The notes under the pieces were generated by a model that saw only the letters and a program-made list of their open reading frames with translations, had not been told where the DNA came from and made no database searches. The translations under genes and the position numbers were made by a program. A DNA stretch of 33,642 nucleotides from assembly GCA_002723075.1 (NCBI GenBank), contig PBNJ01000012.1:11418-45059 (forward strand), written 5' to 3'. Positions 1 through 8,145 of this stretch are shown here, one piece after another. Source of the DNA: Flavobacteriaceae bacterium. Lineage in GTDB: Bacteria; Bacteroidota; Bacteroidia; Flavobacteriales; Flavobacteriaceae. Numbering within the stretch: the first letter of the stretch is position 1; each line of letters opens with the position of its first letter.

Positions 1-152
1 ATGGGCACATTGCCCTTGCGAAAGCCAGGAATATTTGCACGTTTTCGATAGGAAGTGAGAACCGAATCGATTTTGGGCGACAGATCCGCCTTATCAATTG
101 CGATGGTAATGACAGCATTTAGGGTATCAACGTCTTTGCGCGTTACTTGCAT
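1..152 (-). CDS. tig: Trigger factor, N-terminal fragment (cut by window edge)
   Basis: The reverse strand from 152 down to the window edge reads as 50 codons beginning MQVTRKDVDTLNAV and ending at a GFRKGNVP motif. This is the signature of the ribosome-binding domain of trigger factor, the ribosome-associated chaperone and peptidyl-prolyl isomerase that meets nascent chains at the exit tunnel. The GFRxGxxP loop is the segment known to contact ribosomal protein L23. Only the first part of the N-terminal domain is present; the rest lies outside the window. The ATG at 152-150 is chosen because it gives the usual start of Bacteroidota trigger factors and a promoter-like site lies just upstream. 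Another ATG at 157-155 is out of frame. The identification is firm for so short a piece because the motif and its distance from the start both fit. Confidence 0.88.
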   Translation of the reverse strand, partial: MQVTRKDVDTLNAVITIAIDKADLSPKIDSVLTSYRKRANIPGFRKGNVP

Positions 153-173
153 AGCATTTTATTTACGGAAGCG

Positions 174-204
174 CAAAAATACTTTTTTTCTTGCCCTTTA
201 GCAA
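174..204 (-). promoter_or_regulatory. Predicted Bacteroidota-type promoter of tig
   Basis: On the reverse strand a TTG (204-202) is followed after 20 bases by TATTTTTG (181-174). This matches the TTG-N17-23-TAnnTTTG promoter form described for Flavobacterium. The last G lies 21 bases before the tig ATG, which leaves a short leader. The site sits in the gap between the hydrolase stop and tig, so tig can be transcribed apart from the hydrolase. Confidence 0.55.
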
Positions 205-207
205 GAG

Positions 208-969
208 TTAATCAATCCCCAAAAAATCAGCTATCTCCGCAGCAAAGACAATGGGGTTTTCGGCATGGAGCCAATGCCCCGCATTGGGAATGGTTTTGAC
301 TATGGCTTGGGGGAATTGTGAAGCGATTTGCGCGTGGTCTTGTGGCAAAATATAATCTGATTTTTCACCCGCCAAAAACAGTGTTGGTCCGTGATAGTTC
401 ACATCGGAAGCCATCATCACTTGTCCAACCTGGTCTTGCAATACAGGAGCGTTTACACGCAGCGCAAAACCGTCGCGGGTTCGGTACAGGTTTTTTAGTA
501 AAAACGAGCGTGTCCCTTGTTCAGTCACAAACTGGCTGAGACGCTGATCGGCGTCGCCACGAGACTCGGGGGGATGGGTGTGTAAGTCCATCAGCCCTTC
601 CAAAATGTGATCGTGATGTGGTGGGTAGGTCTTAGGAACAATGTCAGCAACAATCAGTTTTTCGACTTGTTCGGGGTTGGTCGTGGCATAGTGCATCGCC
701 AGTTTACCCCCCATTGAATGTCCCAAAACGATGACTTGCTGCAGTTGATGATGATCGCAATATGCTGTCAAATCCGCAGCCATATCGGCATAGGAAAACG
801 CATCGCTGTGAAAGCTGCGCCCGTGATTGCGCAAGTCGATGAGGTGCACCTCAAAATGGGCTGCCCATTGCTTGCCCATGCTACGCCAATTGTCGGACAT
901 GCCCAAAAAGCCATGTAAGACGAGCAAGGGTTTTCCAGTTCCTAAGATTTGACTGTGAAGCAAGCTCAT
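208..969 (-). CDS. Alpha/beta-hydrolase (YbfF-like esterase family)
   Basis: This 253-residue protein has the complete alpha/beta-hydrolase layout. An oxyanion-hole segment LLVLHGFLG lies near residue 16. The nucleophile elbow is GHSMGG with Ser85. A probable acid is Asp205 in GEKSDY, and the catalytic His232 lies in AGHWLHAENP. Length and motifs fit the small cytosolic esterases related to YbfF, which hydrolyse short-chain acyl esters or thioesters; the physiological substrate cannot be read from the sequence. No signal peptide is visible. The ATG overlaps the end of pdxJ by four bases (ATGA), so the two genes are probably translated together, pdxJ first. The family is certain and the specific function is not. 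Confidence 0.87.
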   Translation of the reverse strand: MSLLHSQILGTGKPLLVLHGFLGMSDNWRSMGKQWAAHFEVHLIDLRNHGRSFHSDAFSYADMAADLTAYCDHHQLQQVIVLGHSMGGKLAMHYATTNPEQVEKLIVADIVPKTYPPHHDHILEGLMDLHTHPPESRGDADQRLSQFVTEQGTRSFLLKNLYRTRDGFALRVNAPVLQDQVGQVMMASDVNYHGPTLFLAGEKSDYILPQDHAQIASQFPQAIVKTIPNAGHWLHAENPIVFAAEIADFLGID

Positions 970-1679
970 GTAAGTTTGGCGCGGTATTGATTCACTACGT
1001 TTTCAAGTCCAAAATAAAGCGACTCGCAAATAAGCGCATGCCCGATTGAAACTTCAAGCAAATTGGGAATATGCTGATGAAAATAGGCGATGTTTTGCAA
1101 GTTGAGGTCATGCCCCGCATTGAGTCCAATTTTGAGTTCTGCTGCCCGTTTTGCCGCATCTGCATAGGGTGCAATAGCAGCTTCTGGGTTTTTGGGGAAC
1201 CCACTTGCATAGGCCTCAGTGTAGAGTTCAATTCGATCTGTTCCAGTGGCTTTTGCTCCATCGACTTGTTTGGGGTCAGGATCGAGAAAAATAGAAGTCC
1301 GAATGCCATTGGATTTAAATTCTTGTATGACTTCCGTCAAAAAAGACTTGTGTTGGATGGCATCCCAACCCGCATTAGAAGTAATCGCATCTTCGGCATC
1401 GGGAACGAGGGTCACTTGTGCGGGCTTTACCGCCAGAACAAGGTCTACGAACTTGGGAATGGGGTTGCCTTCGATATTGAGTTCGGTTTGCACCACCTCT
1501 TTGAGATCGTATGCGTCTTGATAGCGAATATGACGCTCATCGGGTCGTGGATGAATGGTAATCCCTTGTGCACCAAAACGCTCCAGATCTTTGGCGGTTT
1601 GTACAAGATTGGGCATATCGCCTCCACGTGCATTGCGCAGGGTAGCGATTTTGTTAACATTGACACTTAAACTCGTCAT
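966..1679 (-). CDS. pdxJ: Pyridoxine 5'-phosphate synthase
   Basis: PdxJ condenses 3-amino-1-hydroxyacetone 1-phosphate (formed from 4-phosphohydroxy-L-threonine) with 1-deoxy-D-xylulose 5-phosphate to make pyridoxine 5'-phosphate, the last ring-closing step of de novo vitamin B6 synthesis. The 237-residue protein is the usual family length and forms a single TIM barrel. Visible hallmarks are SVNVNKIATLRNARG at the N-terminus, the phosphate and active-site segment TIHPRPDERHI (His43 to Ile51), ELNIEGNP with Glu69, and LNAGHDLN late in the barrel with the catalytic histidine region. The gene is transcribed leftwards from an ATG at 1679 and overlaps the downstream hydrolase by four bases. A perfect TAnnTTTG box lies 14 bases upstream. 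Assignment is secure. Confidence 0.96.
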   Translation of the reverse strand: MTSLSVNVNKIATLRNARGGDMPNLVQTAKDLERFGAQGITIHPRPDERHIRYQDAYDLKEVVQTELNIEGNPIPKFVDLVLAVKPAQVTLVPDAEDAITSNAGWDAIQHKSFLTEVIQEFKSNGIRTSIFLDPDPKQVDGAKATGTDRIELYTEAYASGFPKNPEAAIAPYADAAKRAAELKIGLNAGHDLNLQNIAYFHQHIPNLLEVSIGHALICESLYFGLENVVNQYRAKLT

Positions 1680-1693
1680 TTTCTATTTTTTGG

Positions 1694-1701
1694 CAAAAAT
1701 A
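1694..1701 (-). promoter_or_regulatory. Candidate -7 promoter box of pdxJ
   Basis: TATTTTTG on the reverse strand matches the Bacteroidota TAnnTTTG -7 element and lies 14 bases before the pdxJ ATG. I found no TTG at the expected 17-23 base spacing upstream, so this is half of a consensus only. It lies in the short divergent gap shared with the rightward gene at 1751. Confidence 0.35.
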
Positions 1702-1750
1702 CATGGAATACAGCGGTTTGTCCACTTTTTTCGTTATTTTGGCTATAGTT

Positions 1751-2059
1751 ATGCATGAAGCAACTGTTTATCAAAACCTCACACAACTCAGCATCCGCAA
1801 AAGCCGCGTTGATTTTTTGTTGTCAGAGCTTACTCAACTTCTCGAACTTTGTCATGTTGAAATTACGAGTCTACAGCTCGAACGTCAGCATGAAGATTGT
1901 GTGGACGTCTTGCTCACTGTTGACGCGCAAGACCTTAAACATCTTTTGCCAACACTTCGCCGATTTGGGTATGAAGTCCTGAGCAAGCACGACGAAGACA
2001 ATTGGGAAGATAAGTTGCAGGAGCACGCTTCATATTTAGACAAATACCTCTCGATGTAG
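1751..2059 (+). CDS. Small ACT-like protein, C-terminal part of the flavobacterial CBS-domain protein
   Basis: The protein has 102 residues from the ATG at 1751; an upstream in-frame ATG at 1703 would add an unlikely 16-residue stretch overlapping the divergent promoter region. The C-terminus (LRRFGYEVLSKHDED, then ending SYLDKYLSM) closely resembles, from memory, the end of the roughly 220-residue CBS-domain protein that many Flavobacteriaceae encode between pdxJ and nadK. There, two CBS motifs precede an ACT-like fold. Here only the ACT-like part remains, and the 71-base gap to pdxJ cannot hold the missing domains. The reading frame is intact, with no frameshift inside it. The gene ends six bases before nadK and is probably its operon partner. 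Function is unknown; a regulatory or ligand-sensing role is inference from the fold. Confidence 0.72.
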   Translation: MHEATVYQNLTQLSIRKSRVDFLLSELTQLLELCHVEITSLQLERQHEDCVDVLLTVDAQDLKHLLPTLRRFGYEVLSKHDEDNWEDKLQEHASYLDKYLSM

Positions 2060-2065
2060 TCGCCC

Positions 2066-2935
2066 ATGAAAATTGCTGTGTACAGCTCCCTTCAAGACGA
2101 AGCTTGTCAACAAACTGTTCGTTATCTTTTAGAATCCGCTCATTCAATGGGTATTGCCGTGACTTGCTATGAGAAGATTTGTACATGGTTAAAAAGCCAA
2201 TCGCTTTCTTCATTTTCTGAACACACTGACTTAGGTAAAGACACTGATGTCTTTTTTTCAGTTGGTGGGGATGGCACCCTTCTTCGCTCATTGGAGTTGA
2301 TTCGTGATACTGAGATTCCTGTGATAGGCGTCAACACGGGTCGGCTTGGGTTTTTGGCTACCCTTCAGGCCGATGATATCCAAATTGCACTTCAAGAATT
2401 TGTAGACCGTCAATACCGCATTGAGAAGCGGACTTTGCTCGAAGTTGAAATCGAGGATGCGTCGGCAAACCTTACCGCTTTCCCATTGGCATTAAACGAA
2501 GTAGGAGTAAGTCGAAAAAACACAACTTCAATGATCACGGTTCACACCAAAATCAATGGGGAACCACTCAATTCCTACTGGGCAGATGGATTTATTGTTT
2601 CAACACCTACCGGGTCAACGGGCTATTCGCTTAGCAATGGCGGACCGATTATCGATCCAGATAGTAAGTCCTTGGTACTCACGCCCATTGCGCCTCACAA
2701 TCTCAATGCGCGCCCTTTGGTGATATCTGATGATGATGTGGTTGAGCTTCGTGTGTCGAGTCGCGAGGATGCACACCTGCTTTCTTTGGACTCTCGAATT
2801 CACACAATTGCAACTGGACAGGAGATTCGTATACAAAAAGCGGCATTTCCCTTACATTTGGCACGCCTAAACGATGATAGTTATTACAAAACCTTGCGCA
2901 ACAAACTCCATTGGGGGAAAGACAGGCGCAATTGA
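2066..2935 (+). CDS. nadK: NAD kinase
   Basis: NadK phosphorylates NAD at the 2'-hydroxyl of its adenosine ribose to make NADP, using ATP or polyphosphate, in the cytosol. The 289-residue sequence contains the family motifs in order: GGDGTLLRS at 67-75 with the catalytic Asp69, NTGRLGFLA at 90-98, the LNEV segment in the middle, and the glycine-rich TPTGSTGYSLSNGGPI that closes the nucleotide site. Length is normal. The ATG at 2066 follows the ACT-like gene by six bases. The reading frame continues in register past its TGA into the DUF6089 gene, which starts 48 bases later. Assignment is secure. Confidence 0.96.
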   Translation: MKIAVYSSLQDEACQQTVRYLLESAHSMGIAVTCYEKICTWLKSQSLSSFSEHTDLGKDTDVFFSVGGDGTLLRSLELIRDTEIPVIGVNTGRLGFLATLQADDIQIALQEFVDRQYRIEKRTLLEVEIEDASANLTAFPLALNEVGVSRKNTTSMITVHTKINGEPLNSYWADGFIVSTPTGSTGYSLSNGGPIIDPDSKSLVLTPIAPHNLNARPLVISDDDVVELRVSSREDAHLLSLDSRIHTIATGQEIRIQKAAFPLHLARLNDDSYYKTLRNKLHWGKDRRN

Positions 2936-2983
2936 GCAATAAATGCAAATCCTTATTCGTTTAGCATACGTAAGTCCTGTACA

Positions 2984-3685
2984 TTGTTGAGATTCATTAT
3001 ATTGTGTCTGATTGTTCCAATGATATTTGTCCATGCGCAATATCGCGAAATTGGGCTATTCATCGGAGGTACGAATTACATTGGAGAGGTGGGAAAAACA
3101 ACTTTTGTTGAGCCATCTCTCAAATCGCCCTCGGCAACGCTATTTTACAAAAGCAATTTTTCACCGCGTTTTGCCTTTCGTGTTGAACTAGGTTTGAGTT
3201 CTATTCGGGGCATCGATTCCCTATCACTAGAACCTTTGCGAAAAGAACGCGCCAACAGTTTTACCAATTCGATCAACCATACATCGGCTATCCTAGAAGT
3301 CAATTATTTTGAAATGGATCTCTCTGACTTTAAAACTTCGTGGTCACCTTATCTATTTGCGGGACTGAGTTATCTAAAATACCGTGACTTGTACTATCCT
3401 ATCCGCGAATCCGTTGCCAATTATCAAAACAATGACTTTTCATTTGCGATTCCCATGGGGTTTGGTGTCAAAACTCGTTTGGGCATGAATTTTCTATTGG
3501 GTTTTGAAATCAAAGCGCTTTACACCTTAAGCGATAATCTCGATGGAAGTTTTCCTACATTTGTGGATGAAATTGATCAACAGCCAGCATTTGGAAACAG
3601 TTTGAGCAACGATTGGATCATCTTTAGCGGTTTTTCGCTCTCCTATTCCTTTGGACGTGGTTGGTTTATAGAAGGTCTATTATGA
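2984..3685 (+). CDS. DUF6089 family outer-membrane beta-barrel protein
   Basis: The 233-residue protein starts with a signal peptide (MLRFIILCLIVPMIFVHAQ) and continues with EIGLFIGGTNYIGEVG, the conserved opening of the DUF6089 family. It ends in alternating aromatic strands (FSLSYSFGRGWF). This suggests a small outer-membrane beta-barrel. The family is conserved in Bacteroidota next to uppS and bamA, but I know of no defined activity. The start is unusual: there is no ATG in frame after the preceding stop, and the first usable codons are two adjacent TTGs at 2984 and 2987. The second would give MRFIILC, equally good as a signal peptide. The stop overlaps the uppS ATG (ATGA), which suggests translational coupling. 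Confidence 0.8.
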   Translation: MLRFIILCLIVPMIFVHAQYREIGLFIGGTNYIGEVGKTTFVEPSLKSPSATLFYKSNFSPRFAFRVELGLSSIRGIDSLSLEPLRKERANSFTNSINHTSAILEVNYFEMDLSDFKTSWSPYLFAGLSYLKYRDLYYPIRESVANYQNNDFSFAIPMGFGVKTRLGMNFLLGFEIKALYTLSDNLDGSFPTFVDEIDQQPAFGNSLSNDWIIFSGFSLSYSFGRGWFIEGLL

Positions 3686-4422
3686 CACCAATTGACATTG
3701 ATATCAAAAGATTGCCAAAGCATATTGCCATCATCATGGATGGAAATGGTCGCTGGGCAAAGCTGCGTAACCAACCCCGTGTTTTTGGCCATCGTGAAGG
3801 GGCAAAATCGGTGCGTAAAGTTGTTGAGGCTGCTACCCGCCTAGGAATAAATAACCTGACTTTATATGCGTTTTCGACTGAAAACTGGAATCGTCCAAAA
3901 CATGAAATTAAAACTTTGATGAAGCTGCTCGTGAGTGCATTAAAGCGCGAGCTGGGTTTGATGAAAAAAAACAACATCCGTCTGAATGCGATTGGACATA
4001 CAGATATGATGCCAGAAAATGTTCAACATGAACTACAGGAGGTTTTGGACGAAACCAAAACAAATACGGGACTTGTATTGACTCTCGCCCTGAGCTATGG
4101 TGCACGACAAGAAATCCAGCGTGCAATTCAAGAAATCAGCCATAAAGTTAAAAATAACATAATTTCAGTTGAAAATGTTGATGAAGACATAATAAATAAG
4201 CATCTTTACACGCAAAATTTACCAGATGTCGATCTGCTGATTCGCACAAGTGGTGAAGTCCGAATAAGTAATTTTTTGCTGTGGCAAATTGCCTATGCAG
4301 AATTGTATTTTACCGAAGAGCTTTGGCCCGATTTTGACGAGACTTCCTTATACAATGCAATTACAGATTATCAACTTAGAGAACGTCGATTTGGAAAAAC
4401 GAGTGAGCAAATTGCTGAATAA
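3682..4422 (+). CDS. uppS: Isoprenyl transferase (undecaprenyl diphosphate synthase)
   Basis: This cis-prenyltransferase extends farnesyl diphosphate with isopentenyl diphosphate to make the C55 lipid carrier for peptidoglycan and surface glycans. From the ATG at 3682 it has 246 residues. It shows HIAIIMDGNGRWA with the catalytic Asp20, the FGHREGAK segment with His37, YAFSTENWNRP, and near the end DLLIRTSGEVRISNFLLWQ followed by the YAELYFTEELWPDF block. All are standard for UppS. The frame is open back to 3661, but the start at 3682 is preferred because it forms an ATGA overlap with the preceding stop and removes seven atypical residues. The downstream bamA reading frame begins inside its last codons. 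Confidence 0.95.
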   Translation: MTPIDIDIKRLPKHIAIIMDGNGRWAKLRNQPRVFGHREGAKSVRKVVEAATRLGINNLTLYAFSTENWNRPKHEIKTLMKLLVSALKRELGLMKKNNIRLNAIGHTDMMPENVQHELQEVLDETKTNTGLVLTLALSYGARQEIQRAIQEISHKVKNNIISVENVDEDIINKHLYTQNLPDVDLLIRTSGEVRISNFLLWQIAYAELYFTEELWPDFDETSLYNAITDYQLRERRFGKTSEQIAE

Positions 4423-6940
4423 TATCACCCCTAGGATTTTTTTGTTTCTGACTGTATATAGCAGTTCACTGGCACAACAAACCCCTTCTTTTGATGAGGG
4501 TAAACTTTACACACTGGGTAAAATTGAAGTGACTGGGATTAAAAGTTTTAGCCCACAAACCGTAGTGGCATATACGGGTCTTCGGAAGGGACAACAGGTT
4601 AGAATTCCTGGTGATGATATCAGTGCTGTGATAAACAAACTTTGGAAACTCGAACTTTTTAGTGACATCAACTTTTATCTCACACGAGTGGAAGGAGACA
4701 CTGCTGACATCGAGATCTACATACAAGAGCTTCCAACGCTTTCAGATTTTACAATTACAGGTGTCAAAAAGAACAAACTTCAAGGTCTAATTGACGACAC
4801 AGGCTTGAAAAAAGGGCTAAAAATCAGTGAGAACTTTTTAGAAACCACAAAAAACTACATTGTCAATAAATACCGAAAAGATGGCTTTTTAAATACGAAA
4901 GTCACGATCGAAACCAAAAAAGATACGGTTGGTAGCAACAGTCAAAAAATGCTGATCTTTATCGATCGCGGTGACCGTGTGAAAATCAACTCCATTACAT
5001 TTGAGGGCAACGATGAGTTTAGTGATGGCACCTTACGAAAGCGATTCAAAAACACCAAGCGCAAGTTCTTTGGTCGATTTTGGAAAAAATCAAAGTTCAT
5101 AGAAGAAGATTACAACGAGGATCTGAGTACACTTATCGACTACTATAAAGAAAAAGGCCATCGCGATGCACGAGTGATTTCCGACACAGTGATTTCTAAT
5201 AACAATGAAATCGATCTCCAAGTCAAAGTAGTTGAAGGGAACAAATACTACTTTGGAGACATTAACTTTTTAGGAAACAGTGTGTATTCCGATCAAGACC
5301 TTGCGCGCCTTTTAGGGATCGATAAAGGGGACATTTATAATGGGGTTTTGCTCCGTAAGCGAATAGCAGATCCCACCAAACCTGATGGAGAGGATTTGAC
5401 CAACCTTTACCAAAACAATGGCTATTTATTTTCGTCGGTAAACCCTGTTGAAATCAGTGCTGAAAATGATACCATTAACTTTGAAATTCGAATTATAGAA
5501 GGGAAACCAGCTTATTTTAATCGAATCACCGTTGTCGGAAACGATCGTACCAATGATCATGTAATTTACAGAGAATTACGTACCAAACCAGGTGGATTAT
5601 ACAGTAAAGATCTCGTTGTTCGATCAGTTCGTGAATTGGGCCAACTAGGCTTTTTTGATCCAGAGCAAATTTCACCCGACTTTAAGAATGTCGACCCCAA
5701 TGCTGGGACGGTGGATATCGAATACGGACTCGTTGAAAAAGGAGCCAGTCAAATCGAGCTTCAAGGTGGTTATGGCGGAGGTGGATTTATCGGAACGCTT
5801 GGGTTGAGTTTTAGTAATTTTTCGATGCGAAACATCTGGAATAAGTCGGCCTACAAACCTGTGCCTATGGGTGATGGTCAGCAGTTGTCCCTGCGTTTGC
5901 AAAAAAGTCGTTTTTATGAAACCTATAGTTTTTCGTTTTCAGAACCCTGGCTTGGCGGCCAACAGCCTGTACAGTTTTCAACTTCGATCTCACAGACCAC
6001 TCAGTACCGCTACAATTACTTTACAGGTCGTGCAGATACAAGCCAGTATTTTAAAATTCGTGGCATAAATATCGGATTGGCCAAGCGATTGCAAGTGCCT
6101 GACGACTACTTTACACTATCTCAAGCAATCGGCTATCAGTATTATGATTTGAACAATTACTACACAGGATTATTCACTTTTGGAGATGGCGTATCGAACA
6201 ATCTGTATTACACCGTTGCCCTTTCCCGGAATAACACCTATACCAACCCGATTTTTCCATTAGGCGGTTCTCAATTTTCAGTGAGTGCAAAGCTTTCTTT
6301 TCCATATTCATTGGTCAACAATGTGGATTATGCCAAGCTGGGCGACCAAGCTGCCTATCAAAATTCAGACGGAACACCAGATCAAGCAAAAATTGATCAG
6401 GAAAAATTTCGATGGTTGGAGTATTACAAATTAAAGTTTTCTGGCTCGTGGTACAGCACGATCCTCGATAAGCTGGTGTTGAAAACACATACTGAGTTTG
6501 GATACTTGGGGGCATACAATACGGATCGTGGCATAATACCGTTTGAGCGCTTTTATTTGGGTGGGGATGGACTTTCACAATATGCACTTGATGGACGAGA
6601 AACCATCGCAATGCGAGGATATGAAAACCAGTCTTTGTCGGATCGAGATGGCGCCACGATTTATAATAAGTTTTCACTGGAGCTGCGGTATCCTATCACC
6701 CTCAAGCCATCGGCCTCCATATTTGCTTTAAGTTTTTTGGAAGCAGGAAACTCTTATAATAATTTTAAGGAATATAATCCGTTTGATATGAAAAGATCCG
6801 CTGGTTTTGGAATTCGAATTTTTATGCCCGCCTTTGGTCTTCTTGGAATCGATTTTGGATATGGGTTTGATAGTCCTGTCGAAGGTGATTTGAGCCCCCA
6901 CGGTTGGGAAACACACTTTATCATCGGGCAGCAATTTTAG
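4403..6940 (+). CDS. bamA: Outer membrane protein assembly factor BamA
   Basis: BamA is the Omp85-family barrel that folds and inserts beta-barrel proteins into the outer membrane. The protein of about 845 residues opens with a signal peptide ending SSSLAQQ. About five POTRA repeats follow (roughly 33-450), with recurring patterns such as ITFEGNDEFSDGTL and INFLGNSVYSDQDL. A 16-strand barrel comes next, with the lid-loop motif IAMRGYEN and a terminal aromatic residue (IIGQQF). No ATG lies at the expected start. GTG at 4403 gives MSKLLNNITPRIFLFL, a good signal peptide. TTG at 4412 is the alternative, and ATG at 4355 would add 16 residues before the signal sequence. The gene overlaps uppS by 20 bases. 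The two OmpH/Skp-like genes follow directly, as expected for this pathway. Confidence 0.95.
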   Translation: MSKLLNNITPRIFLFLTVYSSSLAQQTPSFDEGKLYTLGKIEVTGIKSFSPQTVVAYTGLRKGQQVRIPGDDISAVINKLWKLELFSDINFYLTRVEGDTADIEIYIQELPTLSDFTITGVKKNKLQGLIDDTGLKKGLKISENFLETTKNYIVNKYRKDGFLNTKVTIETKKDTVGSNSQKMLIFIDRGDRVKINSITFEGNDEFSDGTLRKRFKNTKRKFFGRFWKKSKFIEEDYNEDLSTLIDYYKEKGHRDARVISDTVISNNNEIDLQVKVVEGNKYYFGDINFLGNSVYSDQDLARLLGIDKGDIYNGVLLRKRIADPTKPDGEDLTNLYQNNGYLFSSVNPVEISAENDTINFEIRIIEGKPAYFNRITVVGNDRTNDHVIYRELRTKPGGLYSKDLVVRSVRELGQLGFFDPEQISPDFKNVDPNAGTVDIEYGLVEKGASQIELQGGYGGGGFIGTLGLSFSNFSMRNIWNKSAYKPVPMGDGQQLSLRLQKSRFYETYSFSFSEPWLGGQQPVQFSTSISQTTQYRYNYFTGRADTSQYFKIRGINIGLAKRLQVPDDYFTLSQAIGYQYYDLNNYYTGLFTFGDGVSNNLYYTVALSRNNTYTNPIFPLGGSQFSVSAKLSFPYSLVNNVDYAKLGDQAAYQNSDGTPDQAKIDQEKFRWLEYYKLKFSGSWYSTILDKLVLKTHTEFGYLGAYNTDRGIIPFERFYLGGDGLSQYALDGRETIAMRGYENQSLSDRDGATIYNKFSLELRYPITLKPSASIFALSFLEAGNSYNNFKEYNPFDMKRSAGFGIRIFMPAFGLLGIDFGYGFDSPVEGDLSPHGWETHFIIGQQF

Positions 6941-6946
6941 TTTGTT

Positions 6947-7597
6947 TTGAAAAAAATATTATTTCTTGGGCTTTTCTTTGGCTTAACGACTATGGTTTTG
7001 GCGCAAAACCGGGCTCGCATCGGCTTTATGGACATGGATCGTGTACTTGAAAATCTCAATGATTATAAAGATGCCAATGCGGCTTTGGAGGATAAAATTA
7101 GTTTTTGGAAAGAAGAAATCCGGAATAAACAAACCAAAATCGATGAGTTGCAGCAGAAATTGGATCTTGAACGTCCTTTGTTGACAGAAGAGTTGATAGA
7201 AGAGAGAGAGGAAGATATTGCATTTGAGCAGGAAGAGCTCAACACCTATCAGCAAAAACGTTTTGGTCCACAGGGCGATTGGTTGGCGCAAAAAGTCATT
7301 TTTATTCAACCCATCCAAGATAAAATTTTGGAAGCTGTCAAAGAAGTTGCAGAAAATCGAAAACTAGATTATGTATTTGATCGAAGTGCTGAAATTTTGG
7401 TCTTCCATTCGGAAAAAAAGTACGATATTAGCAGCCTTGTTGTAAAATATATCAATCAAAAAGACAAGAAAAAGGCAAGAGAGGAACTCGTTGAATCTCG
7501 CAAACAAGAGCAAAATGCTGCTCGCCAAAAGGTTTTAGAAAAGCGTAAAAGAGAAATGGACTCGATACGAAAAGCAAAAGCCAGTGAGCAGAAATAA
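6947..7597 (+). CDS. OmpH/Skp family periplasmic chaperone (long form)
   Basis: This 216-residue protein starts with a signal peptide (KKILFLGLFFGLTTMVLAQ) followed by RIGFMDMDRVLENL, the opening beta-strand and helix of the Skp/OmpH fold. A long coiled coil rich in Glu, Lys and Gln spans roughly residues 45-110. The segment EELIEEREEDI and then YQQKRFGPQGD is typical of the first of two OmpH genes in Flavobacteriaceae. A strongly charged Lys/Arg/Glu tail follows residue 175. Skp-type trimers hold unfolded outer-membrane proteins in the periplasm and hand them to BamA, whose gene lies six bases upstream. The start codon is TTG at 6947; there is no ATG that would preserve the signal peptide. 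Confidence 0.88.
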   Translation: MKKILFLGLFFGLTTMVLAQNRARIGFMDMDRVLENLNDYKDANAALEDKISFWKEEIRNKQTKIDELQQKLDLERPLLTEELIEEREEDIAFEQEELNTYQQKRFGPQGDWLAQKVIFIQPIQDKILEAVKEVAENRKLDYVFDRSAEILVFHSEKKYDISSLVVKYINQKDKKKAREELVESRKQEQNAARQKVLEKRKREMDSIRKAKASEQK

Positions 7598-7613
7598 ATT
7601 AAACCTCAATAGA

Positions 7614-8123
7614 ATGAAAATTAAATTTACACACTACATCACAGCAATCTGCATTGCTTTTATGAGCTTTACAGCACAAGCACAATCTAAGGTTACCCAC
7701 ATCGACTTTCAAAAACTCGTGAGTGAGATGCCTGAGGTTATCGCTGCGCAGGAAGAGATTCAAAAACTTGAAAAGGATTATACCAATGAGATTGAATCCT
7801 CCCTAAAAGAACTGCAAACGAAAATGCAAAACTACTCCGCAGATGCTGAAAATCAGACTGACCTAACAAATCAGAAGCGTCAACAAGAATTACAGGGTAT
7901 GGAGCAAAATATCCAGCAGTTTCGTCAAACAGCTCTCCAAGACGTGCAACAAAAACAAGCCGACTTGTTACGCCCTTTGATTGAGAAGGCACGTGCTGCA
8001 GTCGAAAAAATTGCGACTGCACAAGGGTTTGACTATGTGATAGACTCCAGCCAAGGATCTTCCGTACTGATGGCCAAAGGAAAAGACCTTATGGCAGACG
8101 TCAAAACTGAGCTTGGCTTCTAA
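7614..8123 (+). CDS. OmpH/Skp family periplasmic chaperone (short form)
   Basis: This is the second Skp/OmpH-like protein, 169 residues from the ATG at 7614. The signal peptide ends at FTAQAQ. SKVTHIDFQKLVSEMPEV follows, then a coiled coil rich in Gln and Glu (about 45-120), and the C-terminal half of the body domain with GFDYVIDSSQGSSVLMAKG. An in-frame GTG at 7584 would place extra residues before the signal peptide and overlap the previous gene, so the ATG is preferred. It lies 16 bases after the long OmpH gene and is the last gene of the envelope run. A strong terminator begins 22 bases after its stop. Two such genes in tandem after bamA are normal for this family of bacteria. Confidence 0.9.
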   Translation: MKIKFTHYITAICIAFMSFTAQAQSKVTHIDFQKLVSEMPEVIAAQEEIQKLEKDYTNEIESSLKELQTKMQNYSADAENQTDLTNQKRQQELQGMEQNIQQFRQTALQDVQQKQADLLRPLIEKARAAVEKIATAQGFDYVIDSSQGSSVLMAKGKDLMADVKTELGF

Positions 8124-8145
8124 AAAACTCCGTTTTAAAATTTTT

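Noticed and set aside
182-207. CTTGC/GCAAG inverted repeat between the hydrolase and tig
   Set aside because: The stem is only five pairs, and on the transcribed (reverse) strand it is followed by As, not Ts, so it does not look like an intrinsic terminator.
1071-1670. Long open frame opposite pdxJ (199 codons)
   Set aside because: It is antisense to a certain gene, has cysteine-rich low-complexity content without family features, and no start context.
1717-1742. TTTG and TATTTTGG as a promoter for the ACT-like gene
   Set aside because: The spacing is only 14 bases and the -7 box departs from TAnnTTTG at one position, so it is no better than chance in this AT-rich gap.
4289-4402. ATG-started N-terminal extension of bamA
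   Set aside because: It would put 38 residues before a clear signal peptide and overlap uppS by 134 bases; the extension is out-of-frame uppS coding sequence.
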